64,000 nt of DNA from Martelella mediterranea (GTDB taxonomy: Bacteria; Pseudomonadota; Alphaproteobacteria; Rhizobiales; Rhizobiaceae): positions 124,001 through 188,000 of the forward strand of contig NZ_SMAR01000005.1 in the NCBI RefSeq assembly GCF_004342225.1. The letters run 5' to 3'. A program made the position numbers and the translations under genes. This document shows, piece after piece, positions 9,544 to 17,659 of this stretch. Every line of letters starts with the position of its first letter. Position 1 is the stretch's first letter. Under the pieces are notes generated by a model. The model was not told the origin of the DNA, did no database searches, and saw only the letters and a list, made by a program, of their open reading frames with translations.

Positions 9544-9568
9544 AATTTTTGAGGGAGTTGAGGGACGT

Positions 9569-9871
9569 ATGAACCTGACGCCGCGTGAAAAAGACAAACT
9601 GCTCATCTCCATGGCCGCGATGGTGGCGCGCCGCAGGCTGGAGCGGGGCGTCAAGCTGAACTACCCGGAAGCCATCGCTCTGGTGACCGACTTTGTGATC
9701 GAGGGCGCGCGTGATGGTCGCCCCGTGGCCGAGCTGATGGAAGCCGGTGCCCATGTGATTACCCGCGATCAGGTGATGGAAGGCGTACCGGAAATGATCC
9801 ACGATGTACAGGTGGAAGCGACCTTCCCCGATGGCACCAAACTGGTGACAGTGCATGAGCCGATCCGGTGA
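9569..9871 (+). CDS. ureA: Urease gamma subunit UreA
   Basis: This 100-residue protein is the full length of bacterial UreA. It begins [20 protein letters not shown] and contains [21 protein letters not shown] and the conserved [18 protein letters not shown] near the end. It is the smallest structural subunit of the nickel enzyme that hydrolyses urea to ammonia and carbamate. GAGGGA precedes the ATG. ureB follows after 15 bases. Confidence 0.97.
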   Translation: MNLTPREKDKLLISMAAMVARRRLERGVKLNYPEAIALVTDFVIEGARDGRPVAELMEAGAHVITRDQVMEGVPEMIHDVQVEATFPDGTKLVTVHEPIR

Positions 9872-9886
9872 CGAAGGAGATAAACC

Positions 9887-10192
9887 ATGATCCCAGGTGA
9901 GATGATCCCCGCCGAAGGCGAAATCGAAATCAATGCCGGACTGGAAACTGTGACTGTCACGGTTTCAAACACCGGCGATCGGCCCGTTCAGGTTGGCAGC
10001 CACTATCATTTTTTTGAAACCAATCCGGCGCTGACGTTTGATCGCGAAAAGACGCGCGGAATGCGGCTGGATATTGCAGCGGGCACGGCCGTTCGTTTTG
10101 AACCCGGCCAGACACGCGATGTCACGCTCGTGCCATTTGCCGGAAACCGCAATGTCTACGGCTTTCGTCAGGAAGTCATGGGCAAGCTTTGA
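9887..10192 (+). CDS. ureB: Urease beta subunit UreB
   Basis: This 101-residue UreB has the family pattern: [18 protein letters not shown] at the start, [19 protein letters not shown] in the middle and [17 protein letters not shown] at the end. It is a separate subunit, as in most proteobacteria, not fused to UreA. AAGGAG lies before the ATG. A gap of 74 bases precedes ureC. Confidence 0.97.
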   Translation: MIPGEMIPAEGEIEINAGLETVTVTVSNTGDRPVQVGSHYHFFETNPALTFDREKTRGMRLDIAAGTAVRFEPGQTRDVTLVPFAGNRNVYGFRQEVMGKL

Positions 10193-10266
10193 TTTTTTGA
10201 AATATCCGGTCCCGCAGCTTTTAAAAGCGCGAACCGAAACCAGAAAAAACTCCAGGGGAGTGATCC

Positions 10267-11979
10267 ATGCCGTTTAAAATGTCCCGCGCATCTTATGCCT
10301 CCATGTTCGGTCCCACGACCGGCGACAAGGTGCGGCTGGCCGATACAGAGCTTTTTGTCGAGGTGGAGAAGGATTTCACCCATTATGGCGATGAAGTGAA
10401 ATTCGGCGGCGGCAAGGTGATCCGTGATGGCATGGGGCAGAGCCAGTCTACCCGTGCTGAAGGCGCTGTTGACACGGTGATGACCAATGCGCTGATCATC
10501 GATCACTGGGGCATCGTCAAGGCTGATATCGGCATCAAAGACGGTCGTATCGCAGGCATTGGCAAGGCCGGCAACCCGGATACACAAGCGGGTGTGGATG
10601 TTATCGTCGGTCCCGGAACGGAAGTGATTGCCGCCGACGGCAAGATCGTTACCGCTGGTGGCATGGATGCCCATATCCACTTCATTTGTCCGCAGCAGAT
10701 CGAAGAAGCGCTGATGAGCGGTCTTACCTGCATGCTTGGTGGTGGCACAGGCCCTGCCCACGGCACACTGGCGACCACCTGCACGCCCGGACCATGGCAC
10801 ATTGCGCGGATGATCGAAGCGGCAGATGCGTTTCCGATGAACCTCGCCTTTGCTGGCAAGGGCAATGCCTCACTGCCGGGTGCGCTTGAGGAGCAGATCC
10901 TGGGTGGTGCTGCGGCACTGAAGCTGCATGAAGACTGGGGCACAACGCCGGGCACAATCGATAACTGCCTGTCGGTTGCCGATCAGTATGATGTGCAGGT
11001 GATGATTCACACCGACACGCTGAATGAAAGCGGTTTCGTGGAAGATACGGTCGACGCTTTCAAGGGGCGCACGATCCATGCGTTTCACACCGAGGGGGCT
11101 GGCGGCGGCCATGCGCCGGACATCATCAAGATCTGCGGCCTGTCAAATGTCATTCCGTCTTCGACCAACCCGACCCGGCCATATACGCAGAACACGATTG
11201 CTGAACATCTCGATATGCTGATGGTCTGCCATCATCTTTCGCCATCAATCCCTGAAGATATCGCTTTTGCGGAAAGCCGTATCCGCAAAGAGACAATCGC
11301 AGCAGAAGATATACTGCATGATATGGGCGCATTCTCGATCATTTCGTCCGACAGTCAGGCCATGGGTCGCGTCGGCGAGGTGATCATCCGCACATGGCAG
11401 ACCGCAGACAAGATGAAGCGTCAGCGCGGTCCACTTCCCGAGGAGACCGGCGATAACGATAATTACCGGGTGAAGCGGTATATTGCGAAATATACGATCA
11501 ATCCGGCCGTTGCGCAGGGGCTTTCCCATGAGATCGGGTCGATTGAGGTTGGCAAACGCGCTGATCTGGTGATCTGGAACACGGCGCTTTTCGGCGTGAA
11601 ACCGGACATGATTATCATCGGCGGTACGATTGCGGCAGCCCAGATGGGCGATCCGAATGCCTCCATCCCCACACCGCAGCCGATGCACTACCGCCATATG
11701 TTCGGCGCTTACGGCAAGTCCCGCACGAATTCGTCGGTTACTTTTGTTTCCGAGGCTTCGCTGGATGCAGGAATTGCGCATAAGCTCGGTGTTTCAAAAC
11801 AGCTTGTTGCTGTGAAAAATACCCGTGGCGGCATTTCCAAAGCGGCTATGGTGCATAACAGCGCAACGCCTGATATCTCCGTTGACCCGGAAACCTATGA
11901 GGTGCGGGCCAATGGCGAAGTGTTGACATGTGAACCTGCGGATGTTCTGCCAATGGCACAACGGTATTTCCTGTTCTAG
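10267..11979 (+). CDS. ureC: Urease alpha (catalytic) subunit UreC
   Basis: The 570-residue protein has the normal UreC length and all expected catalytic features. The nickel ligands His136 and His138 lie in [12 protein letters not shown], and the carbamylated Lys219 in [27 protein letters not shown] and [13 protein letters not shown] supply further ligands, and the flap His is in [13 protein letters not shown]. It hydrolyses urea in the cytoplasm. A good site (CCAGGGGAG) precedes the ATG. UreE, F and G are not directly downstream but start at 14611, after an unrelated insert. Confidence 0.98.
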   Translation: MPFKMSRASYASMFGPTTGDKVRLADTELFVEVEKDFTHYGDEVKFGGGKVIRDGMGQSQSTRAEGAVDTVMTNALIIDHWGIVKADIGIKDGRIAGIGKAGNPDTQAGVDVIVGPGTEVIAADGKIVTAGGMDAHIHFICPQQIEEALMSGLTCMLGGGTGPAHGTLATTCTPGPWHIARMIEAADAFPMNLAFAGKGNASLPGALEEQILGGAAALKLHEDWGTTPGTIDNCLSVADQYDVQVMIHTDTLNESGFVEDTVDAFKGRTIHAFHTEGAGGGHAPDIIKICGLSNVIPSSTNPTRPYTQNTIAEHLDMLMVCHHLSPSIPEDIAFAESRIRKETIAAEDILHDMGAFSIISSDSQAMGRVGEVIIRTWQTADKMKRQRGPLPEETGDNDNYRVKRYIAKYTINPAVAQGLSHEIGSIEVGKRADLVIWNTALFGVKPDMIIIGGTIAAAQMGDPNASIPTPQPMHYRHMFGAYGKSRTNSSVTFVSEASLDAGIAHKLGVSKQLVAVKNTRGGISKAAMVHNSATPDISVDPETYEVRANGEVLTCEPADVLPMAQRYFLF

Positions 11980-12014
11980 AGCATCGACAAGACCTCGTTT
12001 CCGGGAGCAGTACT

Positions 12015-12622
12015 ATGATTGCATGGGAATTGTTCATTCCAGCCTGTTTTGCATTGAACTGCGCTCCCGGACCGAACAATATGCTGGCATTTTCCAACGG
12101 CGCGCGGCTCGGTCCGGCTCGGGCCTTTGCCGGTAGCATGGGGCGCATGCCCGCTTTCGCCTTTCTGATCGCGATCACAATCGCCGGGCTGGGTACGGTG
12201 CTCGCAGCTTCGACCTCTGCGCTTCTGGTGATCAAGCTGATTGGCGCAGTTTATCTCGTCTATGTTGGGATCCGGATTCTCTTGAAGGCGAAGACACTGG
12301 CGGAGATGCAGGCCACCGATGCCAGTATCGCCGCCTTGATGAAGCGCGATTTCTCGATTGCCATCACAAACCCAAAGGCTGTTGCAATTTTCACGGCCTT
12401 TTTCCGCAGTTTATCGTGGAAGGTGCGCCGATCTGGCCGCAGCTGACAGCCATGGGGCTCGCTTTTCTTGCGATGGAGGCTTTAGGCGTTTGCCTTTATA
12501 TTGCAGGCGGCGTGCTGCTTGGGCGGTTCATCACATCGAACCGGATGTTTGTGCAGCTTAACCGCATGGTCGGCGGCGCGCTGATCCTTGCAGGTGGTTC
12601 AATGGCGCTTTCACGTCACTGA
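12015..12622 (+). pseudogene. LysE/RhtB family exporter, disrupted by a frameshift
   Basis: The first frame encodes a LysE-type amino-acid exporter from ATG 12015, with the family start FIPACFALNCAPGPNNMLAF and membrane segments up to AIFTAFF. At 12399-12406 (five T followed by CC) the frame breaks. One added base there would restore FTAFFPQFIVEGAPIW and continue in the other frame to a natural end, ALSRH, at 12622. The restored protein would be about 203 residues, the usual family length. Either the gene is inactive or the base is a sequencing error. It lies 35 bases after ureC in the same direction. Confidence 0.75.
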
Positions 12623-12750
12623 GCATGACTGCTTTGGCAATGCCGGGTGAGATGCGGCTTTTTAGATCATTTTCTGTGAAACCCGGATCATAAAGTTTCA
12701 TCTAACCCACCCATAAACCAGCTTTCTTTCGGGGGAACTTGAAACCATTA

Positions 12751-12813
12751 TGCGCTCATTGCGCTCATTGCGCTCATTGCGCTCATTGCGCTCATTGCGC
12801 TCATTGCGCTTGA
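12751..12813. repeat. 9-bp tandem repeat, six copies of TGCGCTCAT plus a partial one
   Basis: Six perfect head-to-tail copies of TGCGCTCAT run from 12751 to 12804, and a degenerate seventh (TGCGCTTGA) ends at 12813. The array lies just before the probable start of the following acetyltransferase gene, between its ribosome binding site region and any promoter upstream. A multiple of three keeps any frame open, so the in-frame ATG at 12750 would add Leu-Arg-Ser repeats to the protein. Confidence 0.97.
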
Positions 12814-12824
12814 TGGAGAAGTTG

Positions 12825-13697
12825 ATGGTTGCGGTCAGGCCGTTGCGATCCCTGGATAAGGATTTGCTGGTTTCATTTTTGTCGGCTTATGCGGAAAGCA
12901 GCATGTTCCTGCTTTCCAATCTGGCTGCCGACGGGATCGAAAACCCGCATTTACGCTATGGTGGAGACTATTGGGGTGCCTTTGACGAGGCACATGATCT
13001 TATCGGTGTCGCTGCCCATTACAGCAATGGCAATGTAATCGTGCAACTTCCCGAGCCATCAGGCAGGCAGGCTGTACTGACGGCTTTGCGGCAGCATATG
13101 ACGCGTCCTGTTGCCGGTGTGATCGGTCCTGATGCCGAGGTCGTTGACGCGCTGAGGGTTCTGGACCCTGGACCAATCGGCTTTGCCATCAATCGCGGTG
13201 AAACGCTGTTCAGCCTTTCTGTCGGGCGTTTGGCGATGCCTGCGCCGCGACCGGAACATGTCAGTGTTACGCATTGGTCAAATGTCGATCAAGAGCTGCT
13301 TCACGCCTGGCTTCTTGTCTACCGTCGTGAGGCTATGGGGCAGAAGCCGACCAGTGCGCTTGAGAAAGCTGTCGCTGCCGAGGTGCGTGATCCAGACGCC
13401 CTTGAACGGTTTGTCCTGCTGGTGAATGATGTTCCGGTGGCGCTCGCCGGATTTAACGCACGGCTGCCGGAGATGCTTCAACTGGGATCGGTCTTCACTC
13501 CGCCTGAGCACCGTTCGCGTGGCTATGCGCGCTATCTGATCGGTCAGATGCTTCATACGTCATTCGGGCAAGGTGTGAAAAAGGTAATCCTTTTTACGAA
13601 CGATCTGGCCGCCGAGCGGGCTTATCGTTCCCTTGGTTTTGCTCCGATCGGTGACTATCGTCTCGCGATCTTCAACGAGCCGACATCTCTGACATAA
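12825..13697 (+). CDS. GNAT family N-acetyltransferase
   Basis: The C-terminal part of this 290-residue protein carries the acetyl-CoA binding motif of GNAT enzymes: LGSVFTPPEHRSRGYARYLI at about residue 220, then FTNDLAAERAYRSLGF. The N-terminal half is less conserved. The substrate is unknown. I prefer ATG 12825 because GGAGAAG lies 6 bases before it. The upstream ATG at 12750 would add 25 residues made mostly of the 9-bp repeat (Leu-Arg-Ser), and its nearest purine-rich site is poorly spaced. The gene interrupts the urease set and is not related to it by sequence. Confidence 0.8.
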   Translation: MVAVRPLRSLDKDLLVSFLSAYAESSMFLLSNLAADGIENPHLRYGGDYWGAFDEAHDLIGVAAHYSNGNVIVQLPEPSGRQAVLTALRQHMTRPVAGVIGPDAEVVDALRVLDPGPIGFAINRGETLFSLSVGRLAMPAPRPEHVSVTHWSNVDQELLHAWLLVYRREAMGQKPTSALEKAVAAEVRDPDALERFVLLVNDVPVALAGFNARLPEMLQLGSVFTPPEHRSRGYARYLIGQMLHTSFGQGVKKVILFTNDLAAERAYRSLGFAPIGDYRLAIFNEPTSLT

Positions 13698-13828
13698 GAA
13701 ATTCTGAAAAACTGCGCCATTCTGTCGCAGGTCATGCGGTTGTAACACTGGAGTTGGAAAACGACATGGGAGTCAACGCCAGTAACAATCAGTTTCAGGT
13801 ATGCACTAGGTGCAAGGCAGCTATTACT

Positions 13829-13843
13829 TTAGAATAATTCTAA
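13829..13843. promoter_or_regulatory. Fur-family (Irr/PerR-type) box TTAGAATAATTCTAA
   Basis: This is a perfect 7-1-7 inverted repeat 93 bases before the peroxiredoxin start. It fits the PerR consensus TTANAATNATTNTAA and also the rhizobial Irr element TTTAGAA-N3-TTCTAA. A plausible promoter, TTGAAA (13863) with an 18-base spacer to CAAAAT (13887), lies just downstream. Iron- or peroxide-responsive control is inferred from this. Confidence 0.65.
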
Positions 13844-13935
13844 TAAATAGCTTTATTCCTGATTGAAAATTGTTAGTATCTGGCAGCAAAATTTTGAGCG
13901 ACGCTCCCAAGATTCTGAGCATTAAGGAGACTGCA

Positions 13936-14475
13936 ATGATCGGTAAACGAGTTCCGAACGTGACCTTCCACACGCGCGTGCGTGACGAATCCATCGGTGG
14001 TGATAATCCGTTCCGTTGGGAAGACAAGACGTCCGATGACTTCTTCAAAGGCAAGCGCGCCATTCTGTTCTCGCTGCCGGGTGCGTTCACGCCGACCTGC
14101 TCGACCTACCAGCTGCCTGATTTTGAAAAGCTGGCTGATGAGTTCCGCGCGCTGGGAATCGACGAAATCTATTGCATGTCGGTCAACGATACGTTCGTCA
14201 TGAACGCGTGGGCGAAGGGGCAGGGCCTGAAAAACGTTAAGGTTATACCCGATGGTTCCGGCGAGTTTACCCGTAAAATGGGCATGCTCGTGAACAAGGA
14301 TAACCTCGGCTTCGGCATGCGTTCCTGGCGCTATGGCGCGGTCATCAATGATGGTGTCGTTGAAAAATGGTTCGAAGAAGAAGGCTTCTCCGATCTGTGC
14401 GAAACCGACCCCTATGGCCAGTCTTCGCCGCAGAACATTCTTGAAAGCCTCAAGAGCGAGGCCAAGGCCGCTTAA
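13936..14475 (+). CDS. Peroxiredoxin, Prx5 type
   Basis: The 179-residue thioredoxin-fold protein has the peroxidatic Cys55 in PGAFTPTCSTYQ, the signature of Prx5/hybrid peroxiredoxins. Further marks are IYCMSVNDTFVMNAWAK and SWRYGAVINDGVVEKWF. It reduces hydrogen peroxide and alkyl hydroperoxides in the cytoplasm. AAGGAGA lies before ATG 13936; the in-frame extension upstream would run into the promoter region. A Fur-family-type box precedes it, and a strong terminator follows. It stands alone as a transcription unit within the split urease cluster. Confidence 0.92.
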   Translation: MIGKRVPNVTFHTRVRDESIGGDNPFRWEDKTSDDFFKGKRAILFSLPGAFTPTCSTYQLPDFEKLADEFRALGIDEIYCMSVNDTFVMNAWAKGQGLKNVKVIPDGSGEFTRKMGMLVNKDNLGFGMRSWRYGAVINDGVVEKWFEEEGFSDLCETDPYGQSSPQNILESLKSEAKAA

Positions 14476-14504
14476 GGCTTTCAGCTTTGTTATCTTACTG
14501 ATCG

Positions 14505-14536
14505 ACGGCGGCTTTCGGGCCGCCGTTTTCATTTTG
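14505..14536 (+). terminator. Rho-independent terminator after the peroxiredoxin gene
   Basis: ACGGCGGC and GCCGCCGT form an 8-bp stem with a 6-base loop, followed by TTTCATTTT. It isolates the peroxiredoxin gene from ureEFG, which therefore need their own promoter in 14537-14610. Confidence 0.85.
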
Positions 14537-14610
14537 TAGCGCATGTCTTGATCGCATCAGGTTTGATGTTAAGAATATTTCATAAATCGGTTTGAAGGCC
14601 TGAGGGGCAA

Positions 14611-15141
14611 ATGCAAAAAGTAAAAAACTATGAGCCGGCCGGCACGGAAACCGGTGCTGTTTCTGGCCGCGTTACGTTGACGCATGACCAGCGTCATCTG
14701 CGCCGCAAAGCACTGAAATTAAGTGACGGTGGCAGCGTCATGCTCGATCTGAAGGAAGCAGTGCTGTTCGCCAGCGGCGACCGTCTGGTGCTGGAAAACG
14801 GCGAAAGAATCGAGATCGTCGCGGCTGATGAGGAGCTGTTCGAGATCCGGCCGCGCGACAATCTGCATCTTATCGAGCTCGCATGGCATCTGGGAAACCG
14901 ACATCTGCCTTCCCAGATTGAAGAAGGCCGTATCCTGGTTCTCAGGGATCATGTCATTCGCCAGATGCTCCTTGGCCTCGGCGCTGAAGTCAAAGAGGTT
15001 GTCGAACCTTTTCAGCCGGTGCGTGGTGCTTACCACAGCCATGATGATCACGGTCATTCCCATGAAGGCCACGATCATGGGCACCATCATCATCCGCACG
15101 GAGATCATGACCATCACGGCCATCATCACCACCATGACTGA
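14611..15141 (+). CDS. ureE: Urease accessory nickel-binding protein UreE
   Basis: This 176-residue UreE has an N-terminal beta domain ([20 protein letters not shown]), the central [20 protein letters not shown] and [16 protein letters not shown] nickel region, and a long His/Asp-rich tail from about residue 140 ([18 protein letters not shown]). The tail can store several nickel ions for urease activation. The ATG is preceded by GAGGGG. It overlaps ureF by 8 bases. Confidence 0.96.
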   Translation: MQKVKNYEPAGTETGAVSGRVTLTHDQRHLRRKALKLSDGGSVMLDLKEAVLFASGDRLVLENGERIEIVAADEELFEIRPRDNLHLIELAWHLGNRHLPSQIEEGRILVLRDHVIRQMLLGLGAEVKEVVEPFQPVRGAYHSHDDHGHSHEGHDHGHHHHPHGDHDHHGHHHHHD

Positions 15142-15808
15142 TCAGCCGGTCTCCGGTGCTGTTCTTTTAAGGCTTCTGTCCTGGCTGTCTCCTGCCTTTC
15201 CGCTGGGGGGCTTTGCCTATTCCGGCGGGCTCGAACGCGCTGCCCATGACGGTCTGATCCAAAGCGGCGAAGATCTGGAAAGCTGGTTGTTGTCCGGTCT
15301 GCAACACGGTTTCTTATGGAATGACGCTGTCCTGCTTTGTGAAAGTCATCGCCTGCAGGGCGAAAATCAGCCTCTGGATGATATTGCTGCCCTTGCAGAA
15401 GCGCTCGCGGGGTCAAAAGAGCGCTTTCTGGAGACAACGGCTCTGGGAGAAGCCTTTCTGGCGGCCTCGGCAGCATGGCCCGCTTCAGTGGCTCTGAACG
15501 TGCCTGCAAGCCCGGCTTTGCCTCTGGCCTTTGGTGCGGTTTCGTCAGCACATCGCATTGGCCTTTCTGCGGCCTGCCAGGCCTATCTGCATGCACAGAT
15601 TGCACAGTATATTTCTGCGGCAATCCGGCTTTCCGTTTGCGGGCAGGTGACCGGTGTAGCGGTGCTGGCTGCACTTGAGGGGCCGGTGATCGAACAGGCT
15701 GGCAACGCGGTCGCGTCCAGCCTTGATGATCTCGGTGGCTGCACTTTCCGCGCGGATGTCGCTTCGCTGAAACATGAAACACAGCATTCACGCCTGTTTC
15801 GCTCGTGA
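15134..15808 (+). CDS. ureF: Urease accessory protein UreF
   Basis: The 224-residue protein matches Ure[21 protein letters not shown] at residue 14 onward, and a helical C-terminal region with [13 protein letters not shown]. UreF works with UreD and UreG in nickel insertion and gates GTP hydrolysis by UreG. I chose ATG 15134 within the ureE end (8-base overlap); a longer frame reaching to 14828 merely runs back through ureE. Confidence 0.94.
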   Translation: MTDQPVSGAVLLRLLSWLSPAFPLGGFAYSGGLERAAHDGLIQSGEDLESWLLSGLQHGFLWNDAVLLCESHRLQGENQPLDDIAALAEALAGSKERFLETTALGEAFLAASAAWPASVALNVPASPALPLAFGAVSSAHRIGLSAACQAYLHAQIAQYISAAIRLSVCGQVTGVAVLAALEGPVIEQAGNAVASSLDDLGGCTFRADVASLKHETQHSRLFRS

Positions 15809-15855
15809 TTTGTATTTGCCGGTTTGAAACCGGTCTTGAACTTCAGAGGTAAAAT

Positions 15856-16467
15856 ATGAAATCCGAAAATGGTCCGTTGCGTGTCGGTATCGGTGGCCCG
15901 GTTGGGTCCGGCAAGACCGCGCTGACGGAAAAGCTATGCAAAGCGATTGGCAAGGACTACTCCGTTGCTGTCGTCACCAATGACATCTATACGCGGGAAG
16001 ATGCAGATGCCCTCGTGCGAATGCAGGCATTGACCTCAGATCGCATTGTTGGCGTTGAGACCGGTGGCTGCCCACACACTGCTATTCGTGAAGATGCAAC
16101 GATCAATCTTCAGGCCATAGCCAAACTGAATGAGCGTATCCCCGATCTGGATGTGATTTTCATCGAATCTGGCGGTGACAATCTGGCGGCGACCTTTTCG
16201 CCTGATCTGGCCGATATCACCATCTACGTCATTTCGGTGGCGCAGGGTGAAGAGATCCCTCGTAAGGGCGGACCCGGCATCACCCGATCCGATCTGTTGA
16301 TCATCAACAAGAAAGATCTGGCTCCTTATGTCGAAGTCAACCTGGATGTGATGGCTGATTATGCCAGCCGGATGCGTTCCGGCGCGCCGACCGTCTTTAC
16401 TGATCTGAAACGCGGCGAAGGCGTCAGTGATATTGTGGCATTTCTGAAAGAAACCGGCGGGCTTTAA
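15856..16467 (+). CDS. ureG: Urease accessory GTPase UreG
   Basis: This 203-residue SIMIBI-class GTPase has the P-loop [16 protein letters not shown] at residue 11, the metal-binding motif [13 protein letters not shown] (Cys-Pro-His), [19 protein letters not shown] and the base-recognition NKKDLAPY. It drives nickel delivery to UreC. The AGAGGT site is 6 bases before the ATG. It ends the ureEFG unit. Confidence 0.97.
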   Translation: MKSENGPLRVGIGGPVGSGKTALTEKLCKAIGKDYSVAVVTNDIYTREDADALVRMQALTSDRIVGVETGGCPHTAIREDATINLQAIAKLNERIPDLDVIFIESGGDNLAATFSPDLADITIYVISVAQGEEIPRKGGPGITRSDLLIINKKDLAPYVEVNLDVMADYASRMRSGAPTVFTDLKRGEGVSDIVAFLKETGGL

Positions 16468-16484
16468 CCCGCCGGTTCTTGTTT
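16453..16484 (+). terminator. Terminator overlapping the ureG stop
   Basis: ACCGGCGGG pairs with CCCGCCGGT (9 bp) around the last codon and stop of ureG, and TCTTGTTT follows. The gene to its right is on the other strand, so this ends the urease transcript. Confidence 0.8.
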
Positions 16485-16563
16485 CCTCCCGGATACCGAG
16501 CGGGTTCATCAGGGAATGAACCGCTCAAGTGATCGCATGATCGGTGCGCAGATGCCGCGTTTC

Positions 16564-17250
16564 TCAAACGCGTTTCAGCGCATCAATATCCTCAATCTCG
16601 ATGATGCGACCATGTACCTGCACGCCGAGGTCTTTCAGCGTGGCAAATGCACGGGACAATGCTTCGGGAGCAAGGCCGAGCTTGCCGGCCAGAAGGCTCT
16701 TCTGGAATGCCAGCCGGAAGGACGCGGGAGCGTCCTGCCCCTCGCATTGTTCCAGCAGATAATAGGCAACGCGCTGCACAGCGGTGTTCAGGCGGTCATT
16801 TGCGACGCATTCCAGTGTTTCCTGCAGTTCGCCGGATAGTGAAGACGCAATCGCACGGGCCAGCATGCCGCCATCCGTTTCAGCGATATTGCGCACCTTG
16901 TTCAGGTCATAGCGCGCAAGCATGGCCTTATCGGCAGCCTGAGCGTGATATTCATAGGTGTCGCCGGCAAAGATCAGATCATCACCAAAGCTGTCGCCCG
17001 GGCCGCAAACGCGGATATCGGCTTCGCGACCTTCGCTGCTCTGCCTGAACAGCCGGACATAACCGGAAAGTACGCTGTAAAAATGGGTCGCCGGGTCACC
17101 TTCGCGGAAAACGACATCGCGCGGATAGCAATTTGCAAATGTCGCGCATTCCATCAGCCTGTTCATCGTTGCCATATCCATGGCAGCGGTCAGTTTGGTT
17201 TCTACAAACAGCGTTTTCTTGCGTTCATTCAGCAATAGGGTCCTGTTCAC
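16564..17250 (-). CDS. Crp/Fnr family transcriptional regulator
   Basis: The 228-residue protein has a cyclic-nucleotide-like sensor domain (VVFREGDPATHFYSVLSGYVRLF at about residue 45, then GPGDSFGDDLIFAGD) and a C-terminal winged helix with LLAGKLGLAPEALSRAFATL. It lacks the N-terminal Cys cluster of oxygen-sensing FNR, so the signal is unclear. The GTG at 17250 has AGGAG correctly spaced. ATG 17355, preceded by CCAGGAC, is an alternative giving 263 residues. A perfect FNR-type box lies upstream at 17517-17530. It is convergent with ureG but not obviously linked to urease. Confidence 0.85.
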   Translation of the reverse strand: MNRTLLLNERKKTLFVETKLTAAMDMATMNRLMECATFANCYPRDVVFREGDPATHFYSVLSGYVRLFRQSSEGREADIRVCGPGDSFGDDLIFAGDTYEYHAQAADKAMLARYDLNKVRNIAETDGGMLARAIASSLSGELQETLECVANDRLNTAVQRVAYYLLEQCEGQDAPASFRLAFQKSLLAGKLGLAPEALSRAFATLKDLGVQVHGRIIEIEDIDALKRV

Positions 17251-17516
17251 AGTTTTGTCTCCTGGCCCGATCCCGCGGCGAAAGGGCTCAATTGCCGTTT
17301 TTCCGAACAGCCAGTGCACGCCGCAATGTCGCCGGCTGTGGAGCAGCTTTGACATTGTGTCCTGGGTAAGCAATGTGCCGAAGCTGTCCGTTTTAAATTC
17401 CGAGCAGCGCAACCGGTTCTCACAGCGTTGTGGTGGCTTTCCTTAAGCGCTTTCCAAAAGGCTTCCCAACCGGTTTCTGCTGTCTGTCAAAGTAATGGCG
17501 CCCGTGTCACCAACGT

Positions 17517-17530
17517 TTGATTTCAATCAA
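17517..17530. promoter_or_regulatory. FNR/FixK-type box TTGAT-TTCA-ATCAA
   Basis: This exactly matches the consensus TTGAT-N4-ATCAA bound by FNR, FnrN and FixK proteins. The only gene reading away from it is the Crp/Fnr regulator, so auto- or cross-regulation by this family is likely. The distance to the start codon (267 bases, or 162 to the alternative ATG) implies a long leader. Confidence 0.7.
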
Positions 17531-17587
17531 TTGCCTCTGTTTTTTTGACGTTTGGGACAAAGCATGGGGTGGTCTATGCCAAACAGC

Positions 17588-17617
17588 AAAAAGGGCCGGT
17601 GTATGGCCGGCCCCTTT
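17588..17617 (-). terminator. Terminator of the RND efflux operon
   Basis: Read on the minus strand, GGGGCCGG and CCGGCCC form a stem with a short loop, with one bulged base, followed by TTTTTG. It sits about 45 bases beyond the RND stop codon. Confidence 0.7.
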
Positions 17618-17659
17618 CAATGTTATGCATATGGTTGTTTTGGCTGAGAATTTTCTACA

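Larger units (their letters stand above)
17251..17659. other. Intergenic region upstream of the Crp/Fnr gene
   Basis: These 409 bases hold no convincing gene. They contain a possible alternative N-terminus of the regulator (to 17355), an FNR-type box at 17517-17530 and the terminator of the RND operon near 17588-17617. Confidence 0.6.

Noticed and set aside
12750-12824. Repeat-encoded Leu-Arg-Ser N-terminus as part of the acetyltransferase
   Set aside because: The ATG at 12750 has a poorly spaced ribosome site, while ATG 12825 has a good one. Kept as a possibility in the repeat finding.
13763-13834. A 23-codon frame with a Cys-x2-Cys motif before the peroxiredoxin
   Set aside because: It ends within the Fur-family palindrome region and has only a weak ribosome site; most likely leader sequence.
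17288-17354. An alternate frame before the Crp/Fnr gene showing several Cys residues like an FNR cluster
   Set aside because: The spacing does not match C-x2-C-x5-C or C-x2-C-x7-C, and it would need a frameshift to join the regulator.
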